This document shows positions 30,434-42,748 of a stretch of DNA of 64,000 nucleotides, piece after piece. The stretch is from Phytopythium helicoides (taxonomy: Eukaryota; Oomycota; Peronosporomycetes; Pythiales; Pythiaceae), in contig JANFNE010000019.1 in assembly GCA_024867545.1 (NCBI GenBank), positions 124,001 to 188,000 of the forward strand. Reading direction: 5' to 3'. The notes under the pieces were generated by a model. The model did not search any database. It saw nothing but the letters and a program-made list of their open reading frames with translations, and was not told where the DNA came from. The stretch's first letter is position 1, and each line of letters begins with the position of its first letter. A program made the translations under genes and the position numbers.

Positions 30434-30658
30434 ATGAACTCTCGTCCGACCTCGACAGCTTCTCGCCACCCAGTCATCCCGCCTCTGTCGATGGTGTTCG
30501 AGATGATCGCATCTTCGTCTTCGTCGTCGTCGAGTGGTGGCGATAATAGCTCTTCGATCGCTGGAGCTTCTGGCACATCGACGAACCCAAAGTCGCTGGT
30601 TCCCAGCACTGCGAAGGCAGTCGACATGTCAAGTGCGAGCCCGAATCCCCCGTCCTAG
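30434..30658 (+). CDS. Small protein C3, 3' end replaced
   Basis: 74 residues. It is identical in pattern to C2 up to VDMS, after which the repeat ends (about 30,632) and the last residues (SASPNPPS) come from unique flanking DNA. It is therefore a truncated copy with a new C-terminus, 154 bp before the atlastin start. It may be non-functional. Confidence 0.4.
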   Translation: MNSRPTSTASRHPVIPPLSMVFEMIASSSSSSSSGGDNSSSIAGASGTSTNPKSLVPSTAKAVDMSSASPNPPS

Positions 30659-30812
30659 GTAGTTAGTAGTTGCAGTAGTCGCATGTCAAACTCCCAAAGC
30701 AAGTCGCTTTCTCCCCACTCGCAGTCGCACCTAGCGCGCGCCCCACGGTAGCCGCCCCATAGATACCCCCGCCTCGACATTCCCCGTAAAGAAGCGCGAG
30801 AACCCCCCGCCC

Positions 30813-32833
30813 ATGTCGGACGCGCTGCCTTCGCCCCCCACTGGCGCCGCGCCGCCGCCCGCACCGACGGTGGCGGTGGCTGAGGAGCTGCCCAAGGCGC
30901 GGCAGATCGTGAGCATCAACGATGAAGGCACCAACTTCGAGCTGGACGAGAGCGCGCTGCGCGACATCTTCCACAAGGTCCCCGAGGACATGAAGGTGGC
31001 CATCTTCTCGGTCGTGGGCGCCTTCCGCACGGGCAAGTCGTTCGTGCTCGACCTGTTCCTGCGCTACCTGCGCCACGCCAGCACCCACCGCATGCTGCAC
31101 GAGGGCGGCGGCGCGGACCCGGAGAACGCCGACGCGTGGAAGGAGTGGATCCTCGCGGGCGTCGAGACGGGCTCGCACGCCACGCTCGAGGGCAACTCCA
31201 ACATGGAGCAGACCCACGGAGAGAAGGGATTCTCGTGGCGCGCGGGCCGCAAGCGCAACACCACCGGCATCTGGATGTGGGAGACGCCGTTCATCCGCAA
31301 GAGCGCCACGGGAGAGGACATCGCCGTCTTCCTCATCGACACGCAGGGCATGTTCGACTCGGAGACCTCGCAGATGCTCACGGCCAGCATCTTTGGGCTC
31401 AGCACGCTGCTCAGCTCCTACCAGATCTACAACGTAGACAAGCGCGTGCAGGAGGACAACCTGCAGCACCTGGCGCTGTTCACCGAGTACGGACGGTAAG
31501 TGACTCGCAGTCTCGGACATGCCGACCGCTCGAAAGAAAAGCTCTAATCGTATCCAATGCGCTCCAGTATGGCGCTCTTCGGCGGCTCGGAGGAGTCGGA
31601 GAAGACGCTCCAGAAGCAGTTGTCGCTCCAGCGATCGATGTCGCGCCAGTCGTCCTCTGCTGATGGTCTGCAAAAGTCGAACTCGACGGTCAGCGAGGCC
31701 GAGACCGAGCACGAGTCGTCCAAAACCGAGGAGGAGGACCGCGAGCTGCCTCGCCCGTTCCAGCGCCTGGACTTCCTTGTGCGTGACTGGCAGGATTTTT
31801 CGCGCAACCAGTCCCTCGCAGAAAAGCGCGAGGACATGAAGCTGTACATGAAGGAGCTGCTCTCGTCGCGAAAGCAGAAGGACCTCGCGGACACGCGCGA
31901 GCAGATCAGCTCCTGCTTCGAGAACGTCGAGTGCTTCTTGCTGCCGCACCCCGGTCACGCAGTCACTGAGCGCGAGTACGATGGATCGGTTGATGCGATT
32001 GACAACCGGTTCCTTGAGCTCTTGACAGCCTACCTGGACGATCTCTTCGATGCGTCGAACTTGGTCCCCAAGAAGATCCACGGCATGCCGGTGACCTCGC
32101 GCGAGCTGTACACGTACATCAAGGCGTACGCTGCGCTATTCCGTGAGGCGTCCATCTTCCCGGAAGCGAAGACGCTTCTGGAGGCCACTGCGGAGGCGAA
32201 CAACGTCAACATGCGTGACAAGGCGCTGACCAAGTACAAGCGCGAGATGGACCAGGTGGCCGGCCCCAAGTGCAGCTACGTGCCGATCCAGGAGCTGGAG
32301 TCCCACCACCAGCTGTGCTCGCTCGCGGCCATGACGGTGTTCGACGCTGGCGCGCGCATGGGCCGCCACAGCCAGATCCTCAAGTTCCGCGAGGAGCTTG
32401 CTGGTGAGATCGAGAAGGAGCGCCAGCGGTACGTGGAGGTGAACGCGGAGCGCGACCCGTACAAGAACCTGGAGTTCTACCTCATTCCGGGCGTCATCGC
32501 GCTGTCGCTGCTGGCGTTCCGCATCTTCCAGGACCTCATGTGCTACGAGCACATTGGCTACGACATTCCGCTATACGACTGCAAGTACGTGATGCTCTGA
32601 GACTGCGATGTGTGTGTGAGAGAGAAGGAATTAGTGGTGGCTGACCGATGTTGTGAACGCTGTGCAGGCAAGTGAGCCACACGCTGTCGCACCTGTACTG
32701 GGCCATCATTGTGTTCATGCTGCTCATCACGGTGTCGACGGGCCAAGTCATGTTCAAGCGCGTCAAGACGGTCGTGGCGATCGTCAAGCAGGCGATCAAC
32801 GCGGCGCAGGACGAGAAGGAGAAGCGCGACTAG
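30813..32833 (+). CDS. Atlastin-like dynamin-family GTPase
   Basis: Three exons (30813-31495, 31568-32584, 32668-32833) with introns of 72 and 83 nt give 621 residues. The GTPase domain shows P-loop GAFRTGKS (about 68-75), switch/G3 DTQG (about 176) and G4 LVRDW (about 297), as in atlastin/GBP proteins. A helical middle domain follows. The C-terminus has two hydrophobic segments (LIPGVIALSLLAFRIF and YWAIIVFMLLITV) and a charged tail ending KEKRD. This layout fits homotypic ER-membrane fusion. Exon 3 carries the second span and is too short to appear as an independent ORF. The gene starts 181 bp beyond the edge of the left array. Confidence 0.9.
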
Positions 32834-33071
32834 AGCGCGAGACTGTTGTAGGCCGGAGCAGCCCGTCAGGCGTCCGGCGTCGCTTGCTGTCGATAGTGAT
32901 GAATGCAGAACTACGTACACGTGTAGCAGTCGCCCCTCACCCCATCCGACCATCTGGTGCCGCCGAACGCCTCTCATGGGTGCGCGGTGCCCGCGCCTTC
33001 AGCTGGTCAAACAGCAAAATGTGCCGCCGCTCGGCTCCGGTGCTCACTCTTCAACGCGCGACTCGCCCGCC

Positions 33072-33627
33072 ATGACGCGCTCCTGGCTGTTCCTGGCGGT
33101 TCTGGCGCTCTCGGCGCTGGTCTCGGCGGCGCTGGCCGCGACCACCGCGCCTGTGATCGACTTCCGGCGGCAGTTGGTGGCCGCCATCAACGCCAAGCGC
33201 GCCGACAAGGGGCTCTCCGCGCTCTGCGTCAACCGGTGCGTCGCTGCGGCCTTGGGGTAGTCAGTCGACCGGCAGCTGACAGTCCTGAGAATGCAGCAAG
33301 CTCATGGCGTCGGCGCTGGAGCACGCAGGCGACATGGCCAGCAACAAGTTCGTCAAGACCAAGGGCACGGACGGCTCGACGCCCACGACGCGAGCCAAGG
33401 CGCAGGGGTTTGCTCCCAACGGCACCGTGTCCGAGGCGGCAGCAGGGGGATTCAAATCGGCCGACGCCGTGGTCGCCGCCTGGATCAAGAGCACGACCAC
33501 GAGCGCCACGCTCTTCAGCAACAAAACCTTCATCGGCCCAGGCTACGCCTACAACGCGAGCGTCAAGCACGCGCACTACTGGGCGGTGGACTTTGCTTCC
33601 GGGAGCAGCGAGGACTGCGACGAGTGA
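33072..33627 (+). CDS. Secreted CAP/SCP-like protein
   Basis: Two exons (33072-33235, 33297-33627), intron 61 nt (GTGCGT...TGCAG), 164 residues. A signal peptide (RSWLFLAVLALSALVSAALA) opens the protein. The CAP fold is suggested by INAKRADKGLSALCVNRKLMASALEHAGDMASN and the closing HYWAVDFA, with the GPGYAYNA strand before it. CAP proteins are small extracellular proteins of broad role, several binding sterols. It is rather short, with few cysteines. Exon 1 joined to exon 2 restores CGC (Arg) across the junction. Confidence 0.82.
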
Positions 33628-33737
33628 ATGGCAACGCGTGGAACCGATCAGAGTGTGTAAATGCGCTCGTCATGTTTAGAGAAATAGTCGTGATGATGAA
33701 TGTTGCGAGCGCTCGCAAATACTGTAGTGCTTGATGT

Positions 33738-36648
33738 CTAGTAAGCGGCCGAATCCTTGGCGGCCAGGGCGGACCCCTCCGCCTCATAAGCGTCGTCCTC
33801 GTCCTCGTCCTCTTGTGTGCTTGCTGCCTCGAGACCCCGTTTGTTTGGCGTAGCCAGCGGCATCACCACGCCAGGCGGGTATTTGCGCTCGTCCTCAAGC
33901 TTCATGCCTGCAATGCTGTCGAACACCCACTGCAACGGAACACGCAGTTTTGTCAGGATGCTGCTTGTCAAGGGGGATCCGGCAGGCACATGAGCGCACC
34001 TTCGGAGACACAACGCGGACGCCAGTGCGCTGCGCACGCCGTAGCATCGAGCTATCGGCACAAATACAAATGTCTGCGCGGGACATCTGGTTGGAGATCT
34101 ATATGAACAAACCCAGCAAGTCGCAAGTCAGTCTCAGAGGTATGGAGCGCGCATAAACGAATAGACCCACCTCGCCTCCGGCACACTGGATCAGTGACTG
34201 CATAACCTCGCGAGACGGCTCGACCTTGGACCCGACGTAGAACTTGCCTCCGCGGAAGATCTGGCGTGACTCCGGATGAAGTCGGGACTCCTGGTTCGCA
34301 AACACAGACATCTCGAAGGACTCCTCCGGCAGCCAGCGCTCTTTGTCCAGTGACGAAAACACCCAGGCTTCAGGCAAGATCCACGCGCCACGCGCAATGG
34401 CAAATAAAACCTTGATGGTGCGTTTGGCTTCCTTGCCTACAATCAGGTGCGTCACTGCTGCTGCGTAGTCCAAGCTCTTGACGACGCGTGCCTTCCGATG
34501 ACCTGCCTCCTCGCCTGACATGCTGGCGTCAATCGCGTGAACCGCACACTCAATCACACCACGAGCCTCAGAGTCTAGACCCGTGATCGCAATGACGACC
34601 CGGGGCTTTTGAGGAGTCTTCTTTGAGGTTGTCGGCGGCACCACCTTTGGCGTCGCAACGCTTTTCGCCTTCGATTTCCGGCGAGTTGACGATGCCACGG
34701 ATTGAGGAGTTCCAATATCACTTGCCTCGCTGCTGGTAGCCGCTGAGCTAGATAGGCGCTGACGCTTTGCCGTTGGCGTCGACACAGGTGAACCTGCAGC
34801 CAATCGCTTGAGCAAAATACCGCTCGGAAACGGTTTTTGTGGAGATGGCGACGCAGTAGGAGACATTCGGGGCTTGTGTGGGGTCTTCAAAGTGATCACG
34901 GATGGAGTGATCGGCGCTGTAGACGAGGTCTGACGCTGCGTGCCAGAAGAAAGCAGGAACGCTGGCTGCGCAGGAGTGGTTGGAGACACCACGGCCGGAA
35001 CAGGTCGTGTAGGTGACGGACGCGCCTTGACTGCTGACGCCGGGATGTTCAACGACCGGAGTGGAGTTTTTGTTGGTGCGACCGGGGGTAATGCCGATTT
35101 CTTGGGGGTTTGCTTCACAGGAGAAGATGCTGGAGTTCTCACAGCTTCAAGAGCAGGAGGTACAGGTACAGCATGAGCGTTCTTCGACCTGCGGCAGCTT
35201 CGGCACAGGCGCTGAGCGCGCGGGTTAGAGCACCCGCACGAAGAGCACGACCAGATCCCGCTCTTGAGAACAACACCCGGCTTGCTGGTGCTTCGGCGTG
35301 TCGACGTCGTTGGAGTAACAGTTTTAACAACCACAGCGGGGGCAGGCTTGCTCCTTGCCGTCTTGTTACTGACCACTGCAGCGGCCTTTTGTTGGGACTT
35401 GCGAGTACGCGTCGAAGCCACAGGAGGCTTCTGACCTACGCTAGCTGCCAGCGCAGTGGCTGATCGTGTCCTGCATAGCGTTGGTGGAGGCTTCGCTGCT
35501 GCAACTGCTTCCCGAGAAGGTTGCCTCTGCTCAGCCACAACTTTCGGATCCTCTTCGCGCTCACTCTCGGACCCACTCTCTCCAACACACTCATTCCAAG
35601 TTGGCGGCTCTGAAGGTGAAGGCGGTAGCGATTGAGATTGAGACTGAGAAATCGCGACTGCGACGGTAGAACTTGACGTCGAATTAAAGTCTGAGATCGA
35701 TTTCCGCCGCTTGTTCCGTGGGGGATCGGCAACCTTCATAGCATTCGTCTTGGCTTCCGGGTCCTTATCAGCCGAGCTCTTCTCAATAATACCAGAGCTC
35801 TCGAGAAGTTTCAGAATCGTGTCTGACGCCATCGGCTCCATCGAGAGCGCTCTTCTTTTCCGAGGCTGCGTCGCTCGAGCTGGGACGGACTGCGGCTTCA
35901 AAGGAGTCTTCTTCAATGCAGGTGAAGGCGTAGTCAGCTGCGCAGAGTTCACTCCATTCGTTGTGTCGACGTTCTCATCGCCAGAAGAGGCTGTCAAATC
36001 CAACGGAGACGAGTGTGCACGCTTAAACCGCGCCGACCCGAGCGAGTGCCGCGAGCTTATAACTGGTCGCGGAGGCGCGATGCTGTCACTAGCCTTGCTG
36101 ATCGGGAAGAACGGCTTCTCCTCCATGCGCTGCTTACTGACGTAGCACGCGTTGACCCAGAGCTGCGAGACGATCTTGAGGTCCCGGCGCTGCGTCATGT
36201 TCATGAGTTCGCTGGCGCTGATTGTGCTGTCCACAGTCTTGACGCGGCCGTCCTTGTCTGCGTCTCGATTCCCACTCGCAAAGCTACTGCTGGCGCTCGT
36301 GACCCCCGACTGCCACTTGGCGATCTTGAGCTTCCACGTGGGCGTGAGGTGGCTCAGCACCATGTGCGTCAGTTTGGGGCAGAACCTGGTCACGATCACT
36401 GCGCCGAGCTCCTTGAGCTTGCGTGCCACCACGTCGCTGCAGTCGATCTGCGCCTCGGCACCCACGCGCACGTCCACCATGGCGCACACGCCCGTCAGCG
36501 GACCTGCCAGCGACCTCCTGCGCTTCGGAGCGGCACCAGACGCCGCAGGGCGCGCGCGAGGCTTCCCAGCGGCCGCAGCAGCCGTCGCGGCCGCCGATTT
36601 GGCGCTCAGAGCGATGGAAACCGGCGCGGCGGTGGCGGTCGGCGCCAT
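33738..36648 (-). CDS. BRCT-domain protein with RanBP2-type zinc finger
   Basis: Three exons (36648-34171, 34098-34000, 33929-33738), introns 72 and 70 nt, all phase 0; 922 residues. The N-terminus is Ala/Arg-rich, then a BRCT domain (about 50-160: LTGVCAMVDVRV...VSQLWVNACY). A long basic, Ser/Thr/Pro-rich middle contains a RanBP2-type finger at about 463-484 (WSCSSCGCSNPRAQRLCRSC). A C-terminal tandem BRCT pair follows (VVIAITGLDSEARG...AWILPEAWVFSSL, then FRGGKFYVGSK...WVFDSIAGMKL). The order N-BRCT, linker, tandem BRCT resembles microcephalin; tandem BRCTs bind phosphoserine peptides in DNA-damage signalling. The zinc finger in the linker is not part of that family as I know it. Nuclear role inferred. 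Confidence 0.8.
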
Positions 36649-37639
36649 CTCGGCGATTCTCGGGCTCCAGGGGCCGCAGAGAGGCGGGAGAGGCCGCGAT
36701 CGGCGCGCGAAGACGCCGCGCGTTCGGACGGCAGCGAGGGCCGCGCGTCGCTCGCGGCTGGGGGCGCGGGGGGCGGCGGGTGGCGGGCGGGGCGGCGTCG
36801 GAGCCCGCGCGATGGGGAGCTCCGCGCCAAATTGCGGTTTTGAAAGAGAGAAAAACCTGCTGGGACAGCGGAGCCTTGAGTTCAGTATCCCATACAAAAA
36901 CCAAGACTGCGAACATGCCGCCGCGGGAGATGAAGGCGCTGGCGATGGGGCTCGTAGGCGCTTCGAGCGCTGCTGTTTCTGCTGCTGCTGCTCGCTCATG
37001 AGCTGCTAGTGGCCGCATCCAACGTCGCAAGTCATGAGCCAACGGACAGCCCCGCGTTGGATTGTTCGCAGCGAGCTCTATCATACGATAAACCGCTGCC
37101 GCCGTGAGCGGAGCAAGCAGATGCAGCTAGGCCACGCTACGCAGCAGGCGGAGCAGTCGCATCATCGGTGCACGACGCCAATCTCAATTGCCATCATGCA
37201 TCGTGAAGTCAGACAACTACCTTCCGTGTGGTCACATTGAAGTCGTTGTATCGGTGTACCCATTCAACGCAACACAGCATGGTAATGAGATCGCATTGAA
37301 AAGATCCTTTGCAATGAGGAATCGCATGGGAAAGCAACGAATCGCTTTTTTGACGCGGCTACCATGGCGGCGATTTCTCAGAGTCATGTAGTTGTCAGAA
37401 CCAGTAAAAGGCAATCGAAGCGCAGCTTTCACCACTCTGCGATAGCTGCAAAGTGGCGACGAACAACAGCAGCTCCGACAGGTATCCCGGATGAACGAGA
37501 AGGGGTTTCACCACGAACGATAATTTACCCTCAAAGCCAGCCTGTAGCGTATTACAATGTAGATCGTGGTCGGCTCGGAAGTCTTGCCTCGTCGAGGAGA
37601 AGCTCACTACCGAGCAGGAAGTTGCACAAATCATCCCGA
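36649..37639. other. Intergenic, no gene supported
   Basis: This is the 5' flank of the BRCT gene followed by unique sequence. A minus-strand ORF at 37395-37634 looks protein-like but matches nothing I recognise. Confidence 0.35.
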
Positions 37640-37966
37640 AGCCAAACGAAATGAAAGTGAACTGAAGAGGGAGTCGCTGCGAAAAATTCGATGACCATCC
37701 CCATCACTCACTGTGCCGTCGCAGCAAGAAGCCTAGCTAAACTGTAAGGCAATGAGTGAACAAAGTCAAGGTCAAAGTCATTTCGTTGTCAAGATCTCGT
37801 TGCGGAGGAGCAGCCACTGCTGCTTCTCGCGCCTACTGTACCATTCTCCTACCTCCCTTACATATTCATACCATATCGATCTATCGACTGATCGGTCGAT
37901 TGATCAATCGAATAGATCACCCTTCACTCAGCGAGTGACCCAACTGTGCCACAACGCTCGCACTGC

Positions 37967-38302
37967 TCACGGACGACCGAAGCGCGCGCGACCAGCCTGC
38001 AGCATGGCGTCGTTGCCGATGAGTCGTCGCATCATCGACTTCTTAGCCTCCTCGTTCTCGTCCTGGTGTTGTTGTTGTTGCTGTTGTTGTTGCTTCTGAT
38101 GGTGTTGGCGTGCCTCCTTGTTCCCACCGAAGAGCGACTGCATCTTGAGAACGAACTTGCCGCTCGACGACTTTCGCGGACGCTCCACAGTGACTGACGG
38201 CTGACTTGTGGCTTCGTGTTTGTCGCCGCGCGCGTGTAGATACGACAGCTGCGCGTGCGAGTTGAGTGGTGCGGCGTATCTTGCTCCGGCCAAGTTGTTC
38301 AT
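37967..38302 (-). CDS. Small protein B2 (A/B family, poly-Q)
   Basis: 111 residues, nearly identical to B1: MNNLAGARYAAPLNS, GKFVLKMQSLFGGNKEARQ, Q8 run, MMRRLIGNDAMLQAGRARFGRP. It has one or two fewer Gln and a Ser/Asn and Leu/Met exchange near the end relative to B1. The 16-bp palindrome lies downstream at 37896-37911. Confidence 0.65.
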   Translation of the reverse strand: MNNLAGARYAAPLNSHAQLSYLHARGDKHEATSQPSVTVERPRKSSSGKFVLKMQSLFGGNKEARQHHQKQQQQQQQQHQDENEEAKKSMMRRLIGNDAMLQAGRARFGRP

Positions 38303-39225
38303 GTTGGCTGGGTGGTCTCACTTCAGAGAGCTGGAGGCGCTGGCACTTGCGTTTGAGGCGGCGAGTTGGAAAGTGACGGCTGCTGCGAGAGACTCGGCTC
38401 GCCTCGAGATGTGTAGGTGCCGTGAGTGTGTGTTGGCGCCATCCAAGGCACCAAAAGCAAGTGTGAGGCGTGCGCTGCGTGTTCTGCGTGTCCGTCGATC
38501 GCATCCTTCGTTCGAGACCAGCTACGGTACCTTCATTCTCGGTCCCGCCTCGCCTCCCTCTCAGCTCTTTGCAGTTGGTGGTGCGTCCCATGGGATGTCG
38601 TCCAGCAGCCACTGCAACGTTTGCGTGTGTTTGGGTGACTGCTGGCGTTGCGGGATCGTGTTTACCGGTAGTCGGTCCGCCCCTCCATCTCCATCTCGAT
38701 GGACTCCATCTTCATCCCAGAGTTCGAGACCACGAATGAAGGTCGCCTCCATCCTCCTCGCTCAGTGCTCAGCGCCCGGCAGAGGAGAGAGCACGCCACT
38801 TCAAAGGTGCTCCCACCAGGACGAAAGTTCCGGTGTCGTTCGCTAAGGTGGCTGTCTGGCTGCAACAACGGTGGTGGTGCATCCATTTCGAATGAGGTTA
38901 TCGAGTCCAAGTCGTGTCTCACGTGCTTCTCTCTCGCGCCGTCGATGACTGCTGCTACTGACTGCCAAGGCACGAAGGGAGGAAAGTCCAATTCACCACT
39001 TCCATCCACCCCAACATCACCACACAGACTTGGACCCAAACAAACGCGTGGCGGACGACAGCCGCAGTATGGCGCTCTCACCTTGGTCGAGGCCATCGAC
39101 TCGAGGAAAGCGTTTGCGCCGATTTCATGCAAGGCGATCGATCGATCGCACGAACGGATGGAAAACATCCAAGTCATGAACAATGAGAGGAGTTCAATGC
39201 AGCATATTCGCTTATAGGATTAATC

Positions 39226-39250
39226 CGGGCGGACTACGATCGCCCACCCG
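39226..39250 (-). promoter_or_regulatory. Conserved stem-loop 3' of A3
   Basis: CGGGCGGAC and GCCCACCCG with loop TACGATC; one extra stem mismatch compared with the A1 and A4 copies. Confidence 0.35.
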
Positions 39251-39314
39251 CATACGAAAGAGGATCATCATCTAGTAGTAAAGTACACTTGGCAATCAGG
39301 CAGAGAGGAGGAAC

Positions 39315-39653
39315 TTAGCAACGACCAAAACCTCCGCGGTGGGCGTGCATCATCGTCGCGTCGGCTATGAGTCGGCGTTGCAGCGTCGCTTCCCGATCCT
39401 CTTGGGTGCTTTCGCTCACTGACTTGGTTTGCGTCTGCTTCTTGCCGGGCATGAACGCTTGCATCTTGCGAGCGAACTTGGACCGCGTCGACTCGCGAGG
39501 AGCCATCAGGTTGTTACTGTTGCTGTTGCTGTTGTTGCTGTCGTTGAGCTTGAGAGCGTCCGACTGAGCGGCGAGCTGGTCGCGGACGTGCATGAGGTGC
39601 GACTGCGAGTTGAAGGGCAGCGCGTGGCGAGCGGTGGCCATGTTGGTGTTCAT
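39315..39653 (-). CDS. Small protein A3 (A/B family)
   Basis: 112 residues. Same layout as A1/A2 with a shorter Asn/Ser tract (NDSNNSNSNSNN), SKFARKMQAF core and GGFGRC instead of GRFGRC at the end. SVSES replaces SVSDI. Function unknown. Confidence 0.65.
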   Translation of the reverse strand: MNTNMATARHALPFNSQSHLMHVRDQLAAQSDALKLNDSNNSNSNSNNLMAPRESTRSKFARKMQAFMPGKKQTQTKSVSESTQEDREATLQRRLIADATMMHAHRGGFGRC

Positions 39654-40935
39654 CCTTGCGAGTGGTGGTAGCGTGGTGTGAAGCTTGTACCGGCGGAGGC
39701 GAATTGGAAAGTGAGACCTCTCGGACTCGCGATTGCGGTGCTGATCGGTTTGGATGTGGCAGATCCAGCAGCAGCAGCAGCAGCAGCAGCCGTGGACTCG
39801 TCGTGATTGTTTCTGTCTCTGAAGCAGCAGCTCCAGTCAGCACGGAGTCGCGTCAGCGCTGCAACGCGACAGGAGGATGGGCGCTTGAAATGCATGAGCG
39901 TCATTCCGAGACGTGAGAGTGTTGGCGAGTGGTGTCCGCTCGAAACCTGCAATGTCTAGTGTGCGGTCGCAAAGTGGTTGTACACTGAACGCATACAGAG
40001 CAGAATTGCACTGCAGGAATTCATATTTGTGCGCAACACGTGCACCGCCATCAGCTGGTTATTCGAGCGCATGGACGGCACACCGGTCACCGCATCGACC
40101 CATGCACGAACGTTCGCTCCGATGGAGCTGCCCACTACCACCGACGGCCCAGCACGCGACTCGATCACTGACTGCTGCAGTTAGTCCATTCTATTCTCTC
40201 TCTCATTTGTGCGTGGTGCCCATCTCAGTGTGATCCAATGCCACCCGGTGCTGAGGTGGCCGGACTCGACTCGCGCAGGAATGATGGTGGTTGACCGTGT
40301 TGAAGTTGCTCCGTCCATCCATTTGTTCCGTACGACGGACCGTTGGAGTGCCGTGCAAATTTTGCAAATCCAGCACGAGTCGATCGGCGTTGGCATGACG
40401 TGGCGTCTTGCGAGGTGGGTTCTACTAGCGGTCTACTTTGGGAGTCCCTTGAATGATGACCACGCAAGGAAGGTCCTGTCGCATCGAAACACTCCGGAGG
40501 GTGTGAGACCCGAACAACGGGAGGTCGTGGAGCCATGACAACATGGACGAGGGGTGCCATAGGCATTGATACATGATCAAGTCATCGTCATCATGCAACA
40601 ACGAACTCGATCTTTTTGGCAAAAGACAACCAGTCGTGGCGATGTTGAGCGCCGTTCTTCACAACCCTTACATACTCCAACATGAACCCTCGAAGCAGCA
40701 AAGTGAGTGTCTTCTTCGTATTGGGTACAATTATCAGAAGGCGCATGGCTTCTAGCTTCTAGCTTCTAGCTTCTAGCTGGTCGGACGAGTTGACAGCGGT
40801 GACTCGCTGTATCCAAATACGAACATGAATGCACCAGACGAAGACAACGATCATGGACGGTTGCATTGGATTGAATTCGGGTGAAGGAATGAACGTTAAT
40901 GAATGATCTCACGATTTCGAGACGGAAGCGCCAAT

Positions 40936-41181
40936 TTACGCAGACGGCGGATTGGAGGTAGCAGCTGGCTTCTTTGTTGCCTTCGACATGTCGACCACCT
41001 TCGCAGTGCTGGGAACCAGCGACTTTGGGTTCGTCGATGTGCCAGAAGCTCCAGCGATCGAAGAGCTATTATCACCACCACTCGACGACGAAGAAGAAGA
41101 AGATGCGATCATCTCGAACACCATCGACAGCGGCGGGATGACTGGGTGGCGAGAAGCTGTCGAGGTCGGACGAGAGTTCAT
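40936..41181 (-). CDS. Small protein C4 (C family)
   Basis: 81 residues, intact: MNSRPTSTASRHPVIPP, Ser run, TNPKSLVPSTAKVVDMSKATKKPAAT. The in-frame sequence remains open upstream to 41403, as in C2. Ser codons differ synonymously from C5. Confidence 0.5.
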   Translation of the reverse strand: MNSRPTSTASRHPVIPPLSMVFEMIASSSSSSSSGGDNSSSIAGASGTSTNPKSLVPSTAKVVDMSKATKKPAATSNPPSA

Positions 41182-42421
41182 GGCTGCCGGATTGGGATTG
41201 GAAGGAGGAATGGACGGTGAGATGCTTGTTGTGGGAGCGACTGTCGCTCCAGCAGGTAAAATCAAGAGTGACTGATAGCCAAGCTCCCGCGTCGCACACG
41301 AGTCCACCATGGAGCTATCCCATGTACTCATCGTCATGGACTGCCAAGCGAGGAGCTCGTGAAAGCCACCTCCACCATCATTCACAACCGCCAGACCAGC
41401 CATCGACCACTTCGTCGTCGCTCCTCACCGCGGTGTTTTGTGTGGGTCGCATGCCGCTGTATCGACGCTCCTCCTCCTTGTTAGCTACAAAGCGACCACG
41501 AACAACAGCAGTGTCACGAAGGGAAACGAGATGGGTCGGCATCCACGTGGATCAGCGTGTCTTGTCCTGTCCTGGCGTTCCTGGCGTGCACCGTGCGGAT
41601 CATGAGCGCGCAGGAGACGATTTGGTGGCGTATGGAATGAATGCTCCGTCAGATCTGCCACACACATTCGCATTTGCTGCAGCTCGACGACTCGACTCGA
41701 CAGCATCAAGACATCATGACGATACCAAATGCGGATGATACCACGCGAGGGAGGAAGGCTCTTCTCTTGTCGGCACGAGCACAATCGTGAGCTTTTACGC
41801 CGCTCTATTGCGGTCGCATTGATTTGATTGTATTTGCTTCGTTCTGTTGGATACATGACACCGCCACTGAGTTTGCTCAAACAGCGCAAGTGGAGTGGTT
41901 TCTCTCACGATTGGCGTGTAGGCTCCGGTCCTGAGCGTCATTTGAAGTCATGGACCTCGCATCGTTGAGGTTTGCCTTCCAAGCAGGATATTGCACAAAC
42001 ACACCTGACGCGAAACAAAGTGAACTGAAGAGAGAATCGTTGCAAAAAATCTGATGACCGTCCGTCTGCCCAACGCCATTAACGGTAACAGTGGTGGTGA
42101 GGCAGCTATCGCAGCAAACGAGCAACCACAACTACACTACACCACGCCAACCTTTGCCTTTTGATCGGGACCAAGACAATCAATCAACCGACTGCAGTAG
42201 CGTAGTAGGGAATGAAAAACAATCATCAAAGTCATTTCGTTGTCAAGACCTCCTGACGGAGCAGCCACTGCTGCTTCTCGCGCCTACTGTACCATTCTCC
42301 TCCTTCCTTACATATTCATACCACATCGATCTATCGACTGATCAGTCGATAGATCGATCGAATAGATCACCCTTCACTCAGCGAGCAACCCTGCTGTGCC
42401 ACAACACAACGCTCGCACTGC

Positions 42422-42748
42422 TCACGGACGACCGAAACGCGCGCGACCAGCCTGCAGCATGGCGTCGTTGCCGATGAGTCGTCGCATCATCGACTTCTTG
42501 GCCTCCTCGTTCTCGTCCTGTTGATGGTGTTGTTGTTGCTTCTGATGGTGTTGGCGTGCCTCCTTGTTCCCACCAAAGAGCGACTGCATCTTGCGAGCGA
42601 ACTTGCCGCTCGACGACTTTCGCGGACGCTCCACAGTGACTGACGACTGACTTGCGGCTTCGTGTTTGTCGCCGCGCGCGTGTAGGTACGACAGCTGTGC
42701 GTGCGAGTTGAGTGGTGCGGCGTATCTTGCTCCGGCCAAGTTGTTCAT
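42422..42748 (-). CDS. Small protein B3 (A/B family, short poly-Q)
   Basis: 108 residues. Core is GKFARKMQSLFGGNKEARQ, that is, the A-type FARKM inside a B protein, which suggests sequence exchange between A and B genes. The Q run is short (QKQQQHHQQ). The C-terminus MMRRLIGNDAMLQAGRARFGRP is identical to B2. MNNLAG is preferred over an upstream in-frame ATG (MRPAT) because it matches B1 and B2. Confidence 0.65.
   Translation of the reverse strand: MNNLAGARYAAPLNSHAQLSYLHARGDKHEAASQSSVTVERPRKSSSGKFARKMQSLFGGNKEARQHHQKQQQHHQQDENEEAKKSMMRRLIGNDAMLQAGRARFGRP

Larger units (their letters stand above)
25158..30632 (+). repeat. Left tandem array of the ~4.45 kb C-A-B unit
   Basis: Order C2-A2-B1-C3 on the plus strand; the C2 and C3 start codons are 4,541 bp apart. 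Spacers are also conserved with the right array, including the block GAGAGAAACCACTCCACTTG before each C gene. The array ends inside C3 at about 30,632, where the sequence becomes unique 181 bp before the atlastin ATG. Spacers of 0.9-1.3 kb between the small genes hold no other ORF that is conserved between copies. Confidence 0.8.

Noticed and set aside
37395..37634. A possible retroelement fragment on the minus strand
   Set aside because: No reverse transcriptase, RNase H or integrase motif could be found.
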